Assembly: GCA_963830175.1 (NCBI GenBank)
Contig: CAWHKV010000009.1
Coordinates: forward strand, 558,001 to 622,000
Direction: 5' to 3'
Source: JBBRBB01 sp963830175
Lineage (GTDB): Bacteria > Bacteroidota > Bacteroidia > Chitinophagales > Chitinophagaceae
Length of the DNA: 64,000 nt
The notes beneath the pieces were generated by a model. It saw nothing but the letters and a program-made list of their open reading frames with translations. It did no database searches and was not told the DNA's origin. Below, piece after piece: positions 27,247 to 35,482 of this stretch (positions within the stretch are counted from its first letter, which is position 1; each line of letters starts with the position of its first letter). The position numbers and the translations under genes are program-made.

Positions 27247-28497
27247 TTAAAGGTGTTTGGGTATTTCTTCGCTGGAGCTTTTCTGAAGTTTATTTAATAC
27301 AATAAGTAATATAATAAGTACCACAATGGGTATAATAGAAAGATAAAATGCTTTTTGACCCCCGTATGCTTCAAAAATATGACCGGTAACTATTGAACCG
27401 GTTGTTCCCCCAAGTGCAGAAAAAACAACGATAAGACCAGACATGGCCCCATGCTGGTGCTTGGGGAGATTGCTAAGGATTACTGAATTTATAGCAGGGT
27501 AAACCGGGGCAATGAAAAGGCCGATCAATGGAAAAATAAACGCAACCAATGGTGCATCTGACCACGACGTAATATTTGTGTTTGTAATATTTTCTGCCAG
27601 GGGCACGGTTAATAAAACCAGTGCTCCTGCACCTACAAGACAAATCAACAATACCAATAACCAATGCACGTTGCGCAGCAGCAAGCCTGCTATAAACCTG
27701 CCTAAAGCTGTGGAGGCTGCAAGTATGCTTGCCATTTGAATGCTTAAGGTCGCAGGCAATTTCAACACCTGGCTGTTAAATGTAGGCAGCCAGCTCATAA
27801 TGCTTTGTTCTATTAAAACATAAATGAAAGCACTGGCAATAAAAACCAGTACCAAAGATTTTGCAAGCAACTTTAGCATGTCGCCAAATTCTTCAGTAAA
27901 AGATTTTTTATCCTCATCCTTCACCTCAGATTCATCCAGCTTGCTGGTTAATAATAAAACAAATGCGGCTACTGCTAAAAACGACAGTAAGTAATATACA
28001 TTAAGCCACGATTCGGACTGAGGGTTTTGATCATCTACAAACGCACTGAAAATAAAGTACCCTGAGAGAATGCCCACCATAAAAAAACTCTCTATAAAAT
28101 TCATGAAACTCGCATGGTCTTTTTTATTATTGGTGATAATGCCTATAGTTGCATAAACAGAAACTTTTATCAGTGCAAAACTCACACCCACCACAGCAAA
28201 CAAAATTTTGGTCATGGCAAAACCACCCAGCAGCGGCATAACTAAACACGCGATGGAAACAAATGCCAGGGCCAGCAACATAGATTTTTTGTAACCGATT
28301 CGCACAACATACGACCCTATTAAAAACGAAGTAACAGCAATACTCAGGTCTTTGAAAGCTTCGAGAATACTTGCTGTGCCCTGGCTAACGTCATAATTAT
28401 TTTGTACCTGTAGTATAACCGTTCCGACACTGTTAAGTAAAATGGCGAAAATGAAATAATTAATAAACAGGGAAATTTTAATGCGTAAGTTTTGCAT
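27247..28497 (-). CDS. MFS transporter (TsgA/sugar-type)
   Basis: 416-residue permease with 12 hydrophobic segments. A loop at about residues 195-210 is rich in Asp, Glu and Lys. Helices 2-3 carry GSYVVRIGYKKSMLL, a motif A-like turn. IAPVYPAINSVILSNLPKHQHGAMSGLIVVFSALGG is typical of TsgA/fucose-permease-like transporters. The substrate may be trehalose or its breakdown product, inferred only from the adjacent trehalase. It is upstream of the trehalase on the same strand. Confidence 0.85.
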   Translation of the reverse strand: MQNLRIKISLFINYFIFAILLNSVGTVILQVQNNYDVSQGTASILEAFKDLSIAVTSFLIGSYVVRIGYKKSMLLALAFVSIACLVMPLLGGFAMTKILFAVVGVSFALIKVSVYATIGIITNNKKDHASFMNFIESFFMVGILSGYFIFSAFVDDQNPQSESWLNVYYLLSFLAVAAFVLLLTSKLDESEVKDEDKKSFTEEFGDMLKLLAKSLVLVFIASAFIYVLIEQSIMSWLPTFNSQVLKLPATLSIQMASILAASTALGRFIAGLLLRNVHWLLVLLICLVGAGALVLLTVPLAENITNTNITSWSDAPLVAFIFPLIGLFIAPVYPAINSVILSNLPKHQHGAMSGLIVVFSALGGTTGSIVTGHIFEAYGGQKAFYLSIIPIVVLIILLIVLNKLQKSSSEEIPKHL

Positions 28498-28553
28498 GGC
28501 ACGCAGGTTAAATTAAATTATGAAATTAAAGAAATAATTCAGGAAGGATGTTA

Positions 28554-28583
28554 TAAAAAAAGGTTTTGCCTTTTGCAAAACCT
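28554..28583 (-). terminator. Terminator after haloperoxidase-like gene
   Basis: A 9-bp perfect stem, aggttttgc with gcaaaacct (28561-28569 and 28575-28583), is followed on the minus strand by a T tract. It ends the 28.6-39.3 kb minus-strand run. Confidence 0.8.
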
Positions 28584-28648
28584 AATGTAAAAAAATAAAC
28601 AATTTAATGTTAGAATTTATTTTTATTAAGACTTAGTAATTATAAAAT

Positions 28649-30208
28649 CTATTCTGCCCCATCAATTTTGGCACGTTCAATTGCATAATTACCAACCTTA
28701 TAACCGGTTTCTAAACCTGCCTCACAATCACTTCTATAATGAATTCCACCAACTAATCGTGAGGTTGATGCATCATTAGCCATTTGTAGGTATGCATTAC
28801 TTTTTGTGGGTAGTATGTGGCCTAAAATTGTGGCTGCAGCCCCACTAAACGTAGAATGACCAGATATATAGGCAGGGAAATTAGGAATGCCTGTTAATGT
28901 TTTTATTTCGTTATTTAATTGAGATGGTCTGGGATTATAGTAATAATATTTAGTATTCCAACAAACAATAGAGGCATCCATTAACGCCATATTTAACAAT
29001 GCAATATTTCTTGCCCATCTTACCTCACTAAAGCGTTCTTTAATAAAATCTTCTGCTGCTATATCGTTCCAATGCCCTGGGGGTGTATATGTTCCTGCCC
29101 CATCAGCCCAAAATTGAACTAATGCTATATTTTCCCTTGAGGGATTTTTTGTGTAATTGTAAACCTCATCTGTTTCTTTCTTCATCTGTTCACTTGATGT
29201 TAAAGGGGGTGGCGGAGGACGCAAAGAAATACATGTTAAAGAATCAAATAAAAAAGCTTTTACATTACCAAACATTGGCAACATGGGTGGTCTTTTCGGC
29301 ATGTCCAGGCTATACCAGGGGGTTTCACCCCGGCTAATGCAGTCACTTTCTATTTTAGCCCAGTCTGTTGGTGAGCCAATGGCTTTCGAAGCATTATCAG
29401 TTTTTGCACGAGCAATAAATACTTGGGCAATCTGTCTTCCTAATGCTTCACCTGCTTCCACATCACTTCTTACATTTTTACCCGAGGCAAGGCATGAATA
29501 TTCTTGCTCAGAAGCCAATCGTTCAACATAGGCAATTTCAGTAGGAAATAATAATTTCATCATTTCTGCAGTAACGCCTGCTAACACGGCATCTTCCGAT
29601 GGATAAGAGGGTAAATCTGATTTAGGTATAAATGACTTTTTACCTATTATAGAATCATAATTATATGGAGCTTGACGGTTGTAAAGCATTTTGTAATGCC
29701 AGCAGGCAACCAGAGCATCATATTGTGCAGCGCTTATATAGGCATACGCTCTTGCTGCATAAGGTGGGTTTGAAAAAGGAAACTCTGGGTAATTGAAAGG
29801 ATTGGCAGCGTTGGGTATTGGATATGTGCCATCCTCTAACTGGTAAGGAGGCAAATTATGTTTAGCTACCAGAGAGCGTAATATTTCATTCCATCTTAAT
29901 ACGCCTCCAGCCGACCAATACTGAATATTTTCCTTTTGTTCATTAGACAATGTATTTTGTAGGCCTTTAATTTCATTTAATTCTCCAATATAAATTGAGG
30001 AAGTAACTGGGGCTGGTAATTCTATTGCAAATGTATCGGTACGTGTTAAGAGGATAGACCTCCACGTACCTGCATTCTTATCCTGGTTTATTGGATCAAG
30101 CGATGCAATATTATCAGTTCTGCTAGTGATATTTTTATTGCAAGACAACAAAGTAATAATGATAATTAGAGTACTAATAGAGTTATATATATTTTTCATT
30201 GTATACAT
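28649..30208 (-). CDS. Vanadium-dependent haloperoxidase/PAP2-type lipoprotein
   Basis: 519-residue predicted lipoprotein (signal ending LLSC, start at 30208 or 30199). The C-terminal vanadate/phosphate pocket is complete: Arg-Pro in NPRPSQLN, SGHSTFSG near residue 450, and SRLVGGIHYRSD with the catalytic His at about 490 and the supporting Asp four residues later. Possible activities are vanadium haloperoxidase or acid phosphatase, which sequence cannot separate. An N-terminal helical domain (residues 50-330) is typical of the Bacteroidota versions. Seventeen bases downstream of a beta-barrel gene, so likely cotranscribed. Confidence 0.87.
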   Translation of the reverse strand: MYTMKNIYNSISTLIIIITLLSCNKNITSRTDNIASLDPINQDKNAGTWRSILLTRTDTFAIELPAPVTSSIYIGELNEIKGLQNTLSNEQKENIQYWSAGGVLRWNEILRSLVAKHNLPPYQLEDGTYPIPNAANPFNYPEFPFSNPPYAARAYAYISAAQYDALVACWHYKMLYNRQAPYNYDSIIGKKSFIPKSDLPSYPSEDAVLAGVTAEMMKLLFPTEIAYVERLASEQEYSCLASGKNVRSDVEAGEALGRQIAQVFIARAKTDNASKAIGSPTDWAKIESDCISRGETPWYSLDMPKRPPMLPMFGNVKAFLFDSLTCISLRPPPPPLTSSEQMKKETDEVYNYTKNPSRENIALVQFWADGAGTYTPPGHWNDIAAEDFIKERFSEVRWARNIALLNMALMDASIVCWNTKYYYYNPRPSQLNNEIKTLTGIPNFPAYISGHSTFSGAAATILGHILPTKSNAYLQMANDASTSRLVGGIHYRSDCEAGLETGYKVGNYAIERAKIDGAE

Positions 30209-30225
30209 TATTTTAGCTTTGGAAA

Positions 30226-31146
30226 TTATTTTTTAGTATTTATTGCGTATAATACTCCTCCTGAAGATGCAATGGTTTGCCCGGCATTTCTTCCTTCGAC
30301 AACCTTGCTTAGCGATCCAACAAAAGCCAGTTTATAATTTTTGGGAATTGAGTATTTAAAAGCAGCCCCTAAATTAGTTGTTACAACTTTATTGCTAGGA
30401 AATGGCATGTCATTTTTCCGTATGTCGAAACCGCCTATTGTATTATATTGAGATATAAAAGCTTCACAAATAAGTTCTTGACTTCTATACCCAGTTCTAA
30501 CATTAAATAATACAGCATCCGGCATAAAAACCTCATTTGTTAAATGTAATTCAGTAGTATAATAAGAGTTTCGATCTATTTTAATATTATTTCGTCTCTG
30601 ATAAGTTCCTGAGCCGGTAATAAAAAATTTACCAATTTCATAATCAGCCATAATTCTTGCGGATAAAGTTGTTGCGTGGTTTCCGATAGAAAGTGGCATG
30701 AAGTCGGGTGTGTAATTACTTAATGGGGTGGTTAAGCCAGCCAGAGCATATAGGGATACTGAGTTATTACCTTTTGTCTTATTATAAAACATCCACTTTA
30801 ACCAAAGGGAAGCATCCTGAACACCTTCCATAGAATGCAGGGTGCCCATACTTGCTTTGGTTTTAACATAGGGTACATTTAATAGAACATTTAAATTGTT
30901 TTTTAAGCCATAAGTAGCCATTACATTATAAGAAGTGGTTGATACAGTTCCCAGGTTTTCATTAGATCTTTTAAATTTTCCTTCCCAGTATTCATCCCAA
31001 TTTTGATAAACGTAAACAGCACCAAAGCATAATTGATTTTTGTTCATCATTATTGCATCTTGTTCTGTTTGTGCATTTACTTTAATTGTGAAGATCAACA
31101 AAGATGAAAATATTATAAAGAATGAAATTGCAAATATTTTTTTCAT
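30226..31146 (-). CDS. Predicted outer-membrane beta-barrel protein
   Basis: 306 residues from MKKIFAISFF, chosen because the signal peptide begins there and ends KVNAQTEQD. An upstream in-frame Met at 31203 lies inside the previous gene. The mature part alternates aromatic and small residues in many short strands (GTVSTTSYNVMATYGLKNN, VLLNVPYVKTKA, TLSARIMADYEIGKFF) and resembles 12-14-stranded transporter-like barrels (phenol degradation/MetA type). Placed between two haloperoxidase-like lipoproteins, so perhaps their substrate channel. Function unproven. Confidence 0.75.
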   Translation of the reverse strand: MKKIFAISFFIIFSSLLIFTIKVNAQTEQDAIMMNKNQLCFGAVYVYQNWDEYWEGKFKRSNENLGTVSTTSYNVMATYGLKNNLNVLLNVPYVKTKASMGTLHSMEGVQDASLWLKWMFYNKTKGNNSVSLYALAGLTTPLSNYTPDFMPLSIGNHATTLSARIMADYEIGKFFITGSGTYQRRNNIKIDRNSYYTTELHLTNEVFMPDAVLFNVRTGYRSQELICEAFISQYNTIGGFDIRKNDMPFPSNKVVTTNLGAAFKYSIPKNYKLAFVGSLSKVVEGRNAGQTIASSGGVLYAINTKK

Positions 31147-31183
31147 AAAGAGTGTTTTGTTTTTAATGAAAGAGTTGTATAAT

Positions 31184-32545
31184 CTAATTTTTCCCGGAAA
31201 CATTTGCCAAATTATTGGAATCTCTTTTCAGCTTTAATTTATTAGCCACAAATTGACCCAGCAGAGTTCCTTGTTTGTTTCCGATTTCGCAGGAATATTT
31301 ATAATGAATTCCGCCATAAACACGAGACATGGCAGCCTCCATAGCTGCAGCGCGAACCGATGGAAATGAGCGCACCGTTAAACCAAATTCAGCCTCTGAA
31401 GAATCTGTAAAGGCAACATTGTCTCCATAAATATCAGTCATAACCTCTGCAGCAGCAGCAGATATAACGGCATGCCCACTGGTGTATTCAGGGAAGGGAG
31501 GTGTTTGAATGTATGGCTGCCAGTCGGCATCAAAATATTTGTTGATCATAGTTTCCGGGCGAACATAATTACTGCGGTATTTTTCATCCCACGTACTTAT
31601 AAAAGCCTCGAATAATGCCACAGATGTTTTGGCATAGGCATAAACCGTGGTTGGGAAATCAGCATTTTTTTCTTTGCTAATTATACCTACAATATTCATC
31701 CAGTGCCCGGCTGGAGAAAACTTTTTGGTGGCATACATAACATGCCCTATAACATTTAGCTTAAAAGCATTATCGTCCCAGAAATCGGCAATTTGCTTTT
31801 GCTCTTTATTCAGCGTATCAACAATTTGTTTTACCTCCATTAAAGCTTTGTAGTACTGGCAATTCTTATCTTCAATATTGCACATTGGCGGAGGAATGGG
31901 GCGAAACTGCGAACATGTATCCATTACTAAAGTGCGAATTTTCATCCAGTGCGGCTCGAGACCCTGTGCATACATGGGCGGGGTAGGAACCCAGCGGCCC
32001 ATTGTATCACTCACTGTAAATTTTGGCGCGCTGCGCAGTTCAGCATATTTATCTTTTTTACTCCAGTCTAAAACAGCATCAGCAATCGAATCAGCGAATT
32101 CCACGCTATTCTTTAAAACAGAAGAAGGCATCCCTGCATCATCTGCAATTTCTTTCAGTTCTTTTACATACAAATCCATGCTGCCTTCGGGAAATGTAAC
32201 AGCATTGCCAACTTTACAAAATGCAAGCATGGACGCAAAAGGAAAATCTATTTCTTTTCCTTTTGCCGGCCCTGGCATTTGAGGCAGGTTTTTTACCTGG
32301 CCAGATAAAGACATGTAGTTTGAATCAGAAGCCGCAATAACTTCATACGCTGCGATATTTGCATAGGCATAATTGCGGGATGCGATCATTGGCGGAAAAT
32401 TATTTTCCAGCACTATATCGTTTAATTTCTTAACGGTTTTAGAATATAATAAAGGGTCGTGAATGGTGGTTTTATAATCTTTATTATTACTGCATGAAGC
32501 AAGCATTACCACTAAAGGCATTAAGCAGGTATATATCTTTTTCAT
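31184..32545 (-). CDS. Vanadium-dependent haloperoxidase/PAP2-type lipoprotein, altered Asp
   Basis: 453-residue lipoprotein (MLASC lipobox near residue 18). It has RPETMINKYF, TSGHAVISAAAAEVM (about residue 356) and SRVYGGIHYKYS (His at about 414), the same three motifs as the 28.6-kb paralogue. The position that is normally Asp, four residues after the His, is Ser here. That Asp supports the catalytic His in the family, so activity may be changed. Lies 64 bp downstream of an unknown membrane-anchored gene and 37 bp before the barrel gene. Confidence 0.84.
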   Translation of the reverse strand: MKKIYTCLMPLVVMLASCSNNKDYKTTIHDPLLYSKTVKKLNDIVLENNFPPMIASRNYAYANIAAYEVIAASDSNYMSLSGQVKNLPQMPGPAKGKEIDFPFASMLAFCKVGNAVTFPEGSMDLYVKELKEIADDAGMPSSVLKNSVEFADSIADAVLDWSKKDKYAELRSAPKFTVSDTMGRWVPTPPMYAQGLEPHWMKIRTLVMDTCSQFRPIPPPMCNIEDKNCQYYKALMEVKQIVDTLNKEQKQIADFWDDNAFKLNVIGHVMYATKKFSPAGHWMNIVGIISKEKNADFPTTVYAYAKTSVALFEAFISTWDEKYRSNYVRPETMINKYFDADWQPYIQTPPFPEYTSGHAVISAAAAEVMTDIYGDNVAFTDSSEAEFGLTVRSFPSVRAAAMEAAMSRVYGGIHYKYSCEIGNKQGTLLGQFVANKLKLKRDSNNLANVSGKN

Positions 32546-32609
32546 TGTAGAATTATAGCATGACAGAATATTCCGTTTGCAACGGATTTTAGATTGAGAT
32601 CAGAAAATT

Positions 32610-33158
32610 TCAGGCTATAATTCGCGGAGGCTTTTTGCAATTATTTGCAGGCTCAAAAGCATAGAAAGAAGAATAAAAGATATTAAAGGTTTGGGAGGAT
32701 GAAAACCTTGAAAAGTTTTGCATGGTTTCATGCATTTCTTTGTCAAAAGTTAATTGCTTATAGTTATCTGCTTTTTTGTTTTCGTTGTTAAGCGGCAGTC
32801 CGTTTACTTTTCCATAATAATCATTGGCCTTATTCGCTATCTCAGTTTTTTCTGTATTGGCGATGCACATAAGAATTAGCGTATCGTTATACAACTTGCG
32901 TTTAACATAGGTGTAAGTAGTGCCTTGTATGTTTATTTCTCCCTTTGTTCTTTCAAAACTTTCCCAGTTGGTTTGGTATGGAAGATTAACAGGGACTTTA
33001 AGAGTAATAAGATCTGCATCATTGTAATCACCCTGGTTAAGACGGGCATCCATGATGGCATCGGCAGAATCCCCTGCATACTCAACCATTACCTTAACCC
33101 CAATGATGTTAAAGAGAAATAAAACAAGTAATGATATGGCAGCGATCTTTTTCCCCAT
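32610..33158 (-). CDS. Hypothetical membrane-anchored protein
   Basis: 182 residues. One N-terminal membrane helix (residues 5-24: ISLLVLFLFNIIGVKVMVEY), with the rest predicted extracytoplasmic. The region after it has beta-like segments (INIQGTTYTYVKRKLYNDTLILMCIAN). A flexible tail ends CKKPPRII. I do not recognise the family. It sits between the HupE/UreJ-type gene and the haloperoxidase-like genes on the same strand, so a partner role in that locus is inferred from position only. Confidence 0.68.
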   Translation of the reverse strand: MGKKIAAISLLVLFLFNIIGVKVMVEYAGDSADAIMDARLNQGDYNDADLITLKVPVNLPYQTNWESFERTKGEINIQGTTYTYVKRKLYNDTLILMCIANTEKTEIANKANDYYGKVNGLPLNNENKKADNYKQLTFDKEMHETMQNFSRFSSSQTFNIFYSSFYAFEPANNCKKPPRIIA

Positions 33159-33277
33159 TTAAAAGAGATAATCAGTTACTGCAAATTAGTGAAATTTTTA
33201 CGACATGCTACGTTTGCATATAACTCAACCTTACGATCCTGTTAAATTTAATTTTAAATGATCTTTGAATTTTTGCC

Positions 33278-33952
33278 TTACATGGCAATAATTCTTTCCA
33301 CTGTCCAGTATGCTGCGACCAACGCTATGCATATTGAAATTGGATTTACAATGTACTTTCTGTAAAGGGGTATTCTTCCAAAAGGAAGTATAATAAGGCC
33401 GAAAACAAGAAGTATTACCATTACCTGGCCAAGCTCTACACCAACATTAAAAGAAAGGATTGAGTTTACAAATTGCCCGGGTGGAATACCAACCTCGTTC
33501 AATGCGCTGGCAAAACCCAAACCATGAACAAGGCCAAAGAAAAATACAATAGCTATACGCCAGAATTTTAATTCACTAAGTAAAATATTTTCAATTGCAA
33601 CAAAAACAATAGAAAGTGCAATTATGGGTTCAACCACTGCACCCGGCGCTACAATAACACTTTTAACGCTAAGCGCCAGCGTGATGGAATGCGCCACAGT
33701 AAAGGCTGTTGCCTGCCAAAGTATAGTCTTAAGTTTTTTGCTTAGTAAACACAGGCTAACTACAAATAAAATATGATCGAAACCAAGCGGAATTATATGC
33801 ACCACCCCCATTTTAATATAAAACCAGGCAACCTCATGTGTCGGAAGGTCTTTCATGGCATAATTAATAACCGGGTGGGCCATAGCTACCACACCTATAA
33901 GCATGAAAAATAATACCAATAAAAATGGCAGAAAGCGGAAATACCCTCTCAT
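33278..33952 (-). CDS. HupE/UreJ-type membrane protein
   Basis: 224 residues with about six or seven membrane helices. The first hydrophobic stretch reads like an uncleaved or cleaved signal, with MAHPVI after it. Metal-family motifs are HIIPLGFDHILFV, FTVAHSITLALS and FFGLVHGLGFA. HupE/UreJ proteins are nickel permeases or accessory proteins, but there is no hydrogenase or urease nearby. The Bacteroidota homologues are often unrelated to those enzymes. The TPR gene ends 4 bp upstream, so the two are probably translated from one transcript. Confidence 0.85.
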   Translation of the reverse strand: MRGYFRFLPFLLVLFFMLIGVVAMAHPVINYAMKDLPTHEVAWFYIKMGVVHIIPLGFDHILFVVSLCLLSKKLKTILWQATAFTVAHSITLALSVKSVIVAPGAVVEPIIALSIVFVAIENILLSELKFWRIAIVFFFGLVHGLGFASALNEVGIPPGQFVNSILSFNVGVELGQVMVILLVFGLIILPFGRIPLYRKYIVNPISICIALVAAYWTVERIIAM

Positions 33953-33956
33953 ATAT

Positions 33957-35303
33957 CTACAGGGTTTTTAATACTGATGACGCCTCCATTCTGAGATCTG
34001 CTGGTATGTTTGCTTTACCTGTTGCAGTGTTACTTAATAAAGTTTTTGCTTCATTTCCCTTGTTGGTCTTGGCATAGATTAAACCTGCACGGGTTAATAA
34101 AACAGGATTTTTAGAATTTGTTTTTAAAGCATTTTGTATATAAGGTAATGCCTTATCATACTCTCCTCTTTTATAGTACACCCACGCCATGCAATTATTT
34201 ACATCTATATTTTCGGGGCGGCGGTTATACTCCTGCTTTGCATGATCTAAGGCCTTATCCATTTCATTTGCCTGCACATATGCATAAGCCAGTTCCATAT
34301 CAACGTAATGCCCAATACTTTCATCCTTTACCCCGCTTTGGGCTTCATCTGTCATATCTTTAATTACATTGTTCAATATATCATTTGCCTTTTGGGTATC
34401 TCCCGATTGCCTGTATACGGCAGCGAGGTTTTCGCGAATGCTGAAATCATTTATCAGGTTAGATGCTTGTGTATAGAATTGAATTGCTTGTGGAATATCG
34501 TTTCGGGCAATGGCAATCCTGGCTAACCCAGCTAATGCGAATGGGTAATCAGGTCGTTCCATCAATGCGACTTTATACTGCATTTCCGCCTTATCTATCT
34601 CACCCATGTTTTCAAAAAGGTGCCCTAATTGTATTCTTGCCCATTCAGTAGCTTCATCACCTGGTATGCCTGCTTCAATGGCAGATTCCATTACATCCAC
34701 AGCACCAGCATAATCGCCATATATTTCCCGCAGGTAAGATACCCGGGAATAAGACCTTAGATCTGGCCTAATATCTATCATTTTTTGTGCGTCTGAAACG
34801 GCTTCTTCATAATTGCCCATTTCAACATTTCCGTCTACCAATATTCCATAAACGAATGCATTGTATGGGTTAATCTTTTGCGCCTGTTGAGCGGCCGCTA
34901 GCCCTTCTGCAAAATGATGTTGCGAAATATAAAGAAGACTCTTTAATGTAAGCGATTCAAAATTGGTGGGTTGCGCTGTAAGCGCATCATCAACATACCT
35001 CATGGCTGCCTTGTCGTAATATGCATAGTTGCCCGTAATCCTGGCTTCCTGTATATATAAGGTGGCAAGTTTATTAAGTGCCGATACATCTGCAGGGTTT
35101 TCACTAATGGCATTAAGATATTCTGCTGCGTTTTTTTGGGTCAATGCCCATTGAGGATCCTGTTCTGATGTGTGAGCCCTTTTTAAAAGGGAATAAGTTA
35201 CTTTTTCTTCAGTCGTTTTTTTATTACGGTAAGAAAAGATGATAACACCAATGGCTGCTGCGAAAACAACCACAAGTAAGGTGTAAATAGATTTTTTTTT
35301 CAT
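33957..35303 (-). CDS. Tetratricopeptide repeat protein with signal anchor
   Basis: 448 residues. One N-terminal membrane segment (YTLLVVVFAAAIGVIIFSY) is followed by a tail of about ten TPR repeats, such as NFESLTLKSLLYISQHHFAEGLAAAQQAQKIN-type helix pairs from residue 60 to the end. The TPR array likely scaffolds partners outside the cytoplasmic membrane. Directly upstream of the HupE/UreJ gene (4-bp gap) and downstream of the DUF4331 pair across a terminator, so it heads its own unit or is read through from it. Confidence 0.86.
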   Translation of the reverse strand: MKKKSIYTLLVVVFAAAIGVIIFSYRNKKTTEEKVTYSLLKRAHTSEQDPQWALTQKNAAEYLNAISENPADVSALNKLATLYIQEARITGNYAYYDKAAMRYVDDALTAQPTNFESLTLKSLLYISQHHFAEGLAAAQQAQKINPYNAFVYGILVDGNVEMGNYEEAVSDAQKMIDIRPDLRSYSRVSYLREIYGDYAGAVDVMESAIEAGIPGDEATEWARIQLGHLFENMGEIDKAEMQYKVALMERPDYPFALAGLARIAIARNDIPQAIQFYTQASNLINDFSIRENLAAVYRQSGDTQKANDILNNVIKDMTDEAQSGVKDESIGHYVDMELAYAYVQANEMDKALDHAKQEYNRRPENIDVNNCMAWVYYKRGEYDKALPYIQNALKTNSKNPVLLTRAGLIYAKTNKGNEAKTLLSNTATGKANIPADLRMEASSVLKTL

Positions 35304-35430
35304 GATGCGCGATTTTAAGATGATGAGTCTTTAAGATAAAGTTCTGTATTGATTGTTAAGGATACCCATTATTTACGAATTTGGTGGCTCCTAAGATTTT
35401 GATTGAGGTATTTTATACATGGGTATAAAT

Positions 35431-35466
35431 AAAAAAGGTCCGCAGCTTATGCTGCGGACCTTTAAT
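35431..35466 (-). terminator. Strong terminator after DUF4331 gene
   Basis: A 12-bp perfect stem, aaggtccgcagc with gctgcggacctt around loop ttat, is followed on the minus strand by a T tract. It separates the DUF4331 pair from the TPR-HupE unit. Confidence 0.85.
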
Positions 35467-35482
35467 TTTTAATGTTTTTAAA

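Noticed and set aside
32570..32590. Short inverted repeat tccgtt/aacgga upstream of the haloperoxidase-like gene at 32.5 kb
   Set aside because: Only 6 bp with no T tract or promoter match nearby; too weak to claim as an operator or terminator.
33278..33952. Considered as a nickel permease for urease or hydrogenase
   Set aside because: No urease, hydrogenase or nickel chaperone gene is present in the window, so only the membrane family is named.
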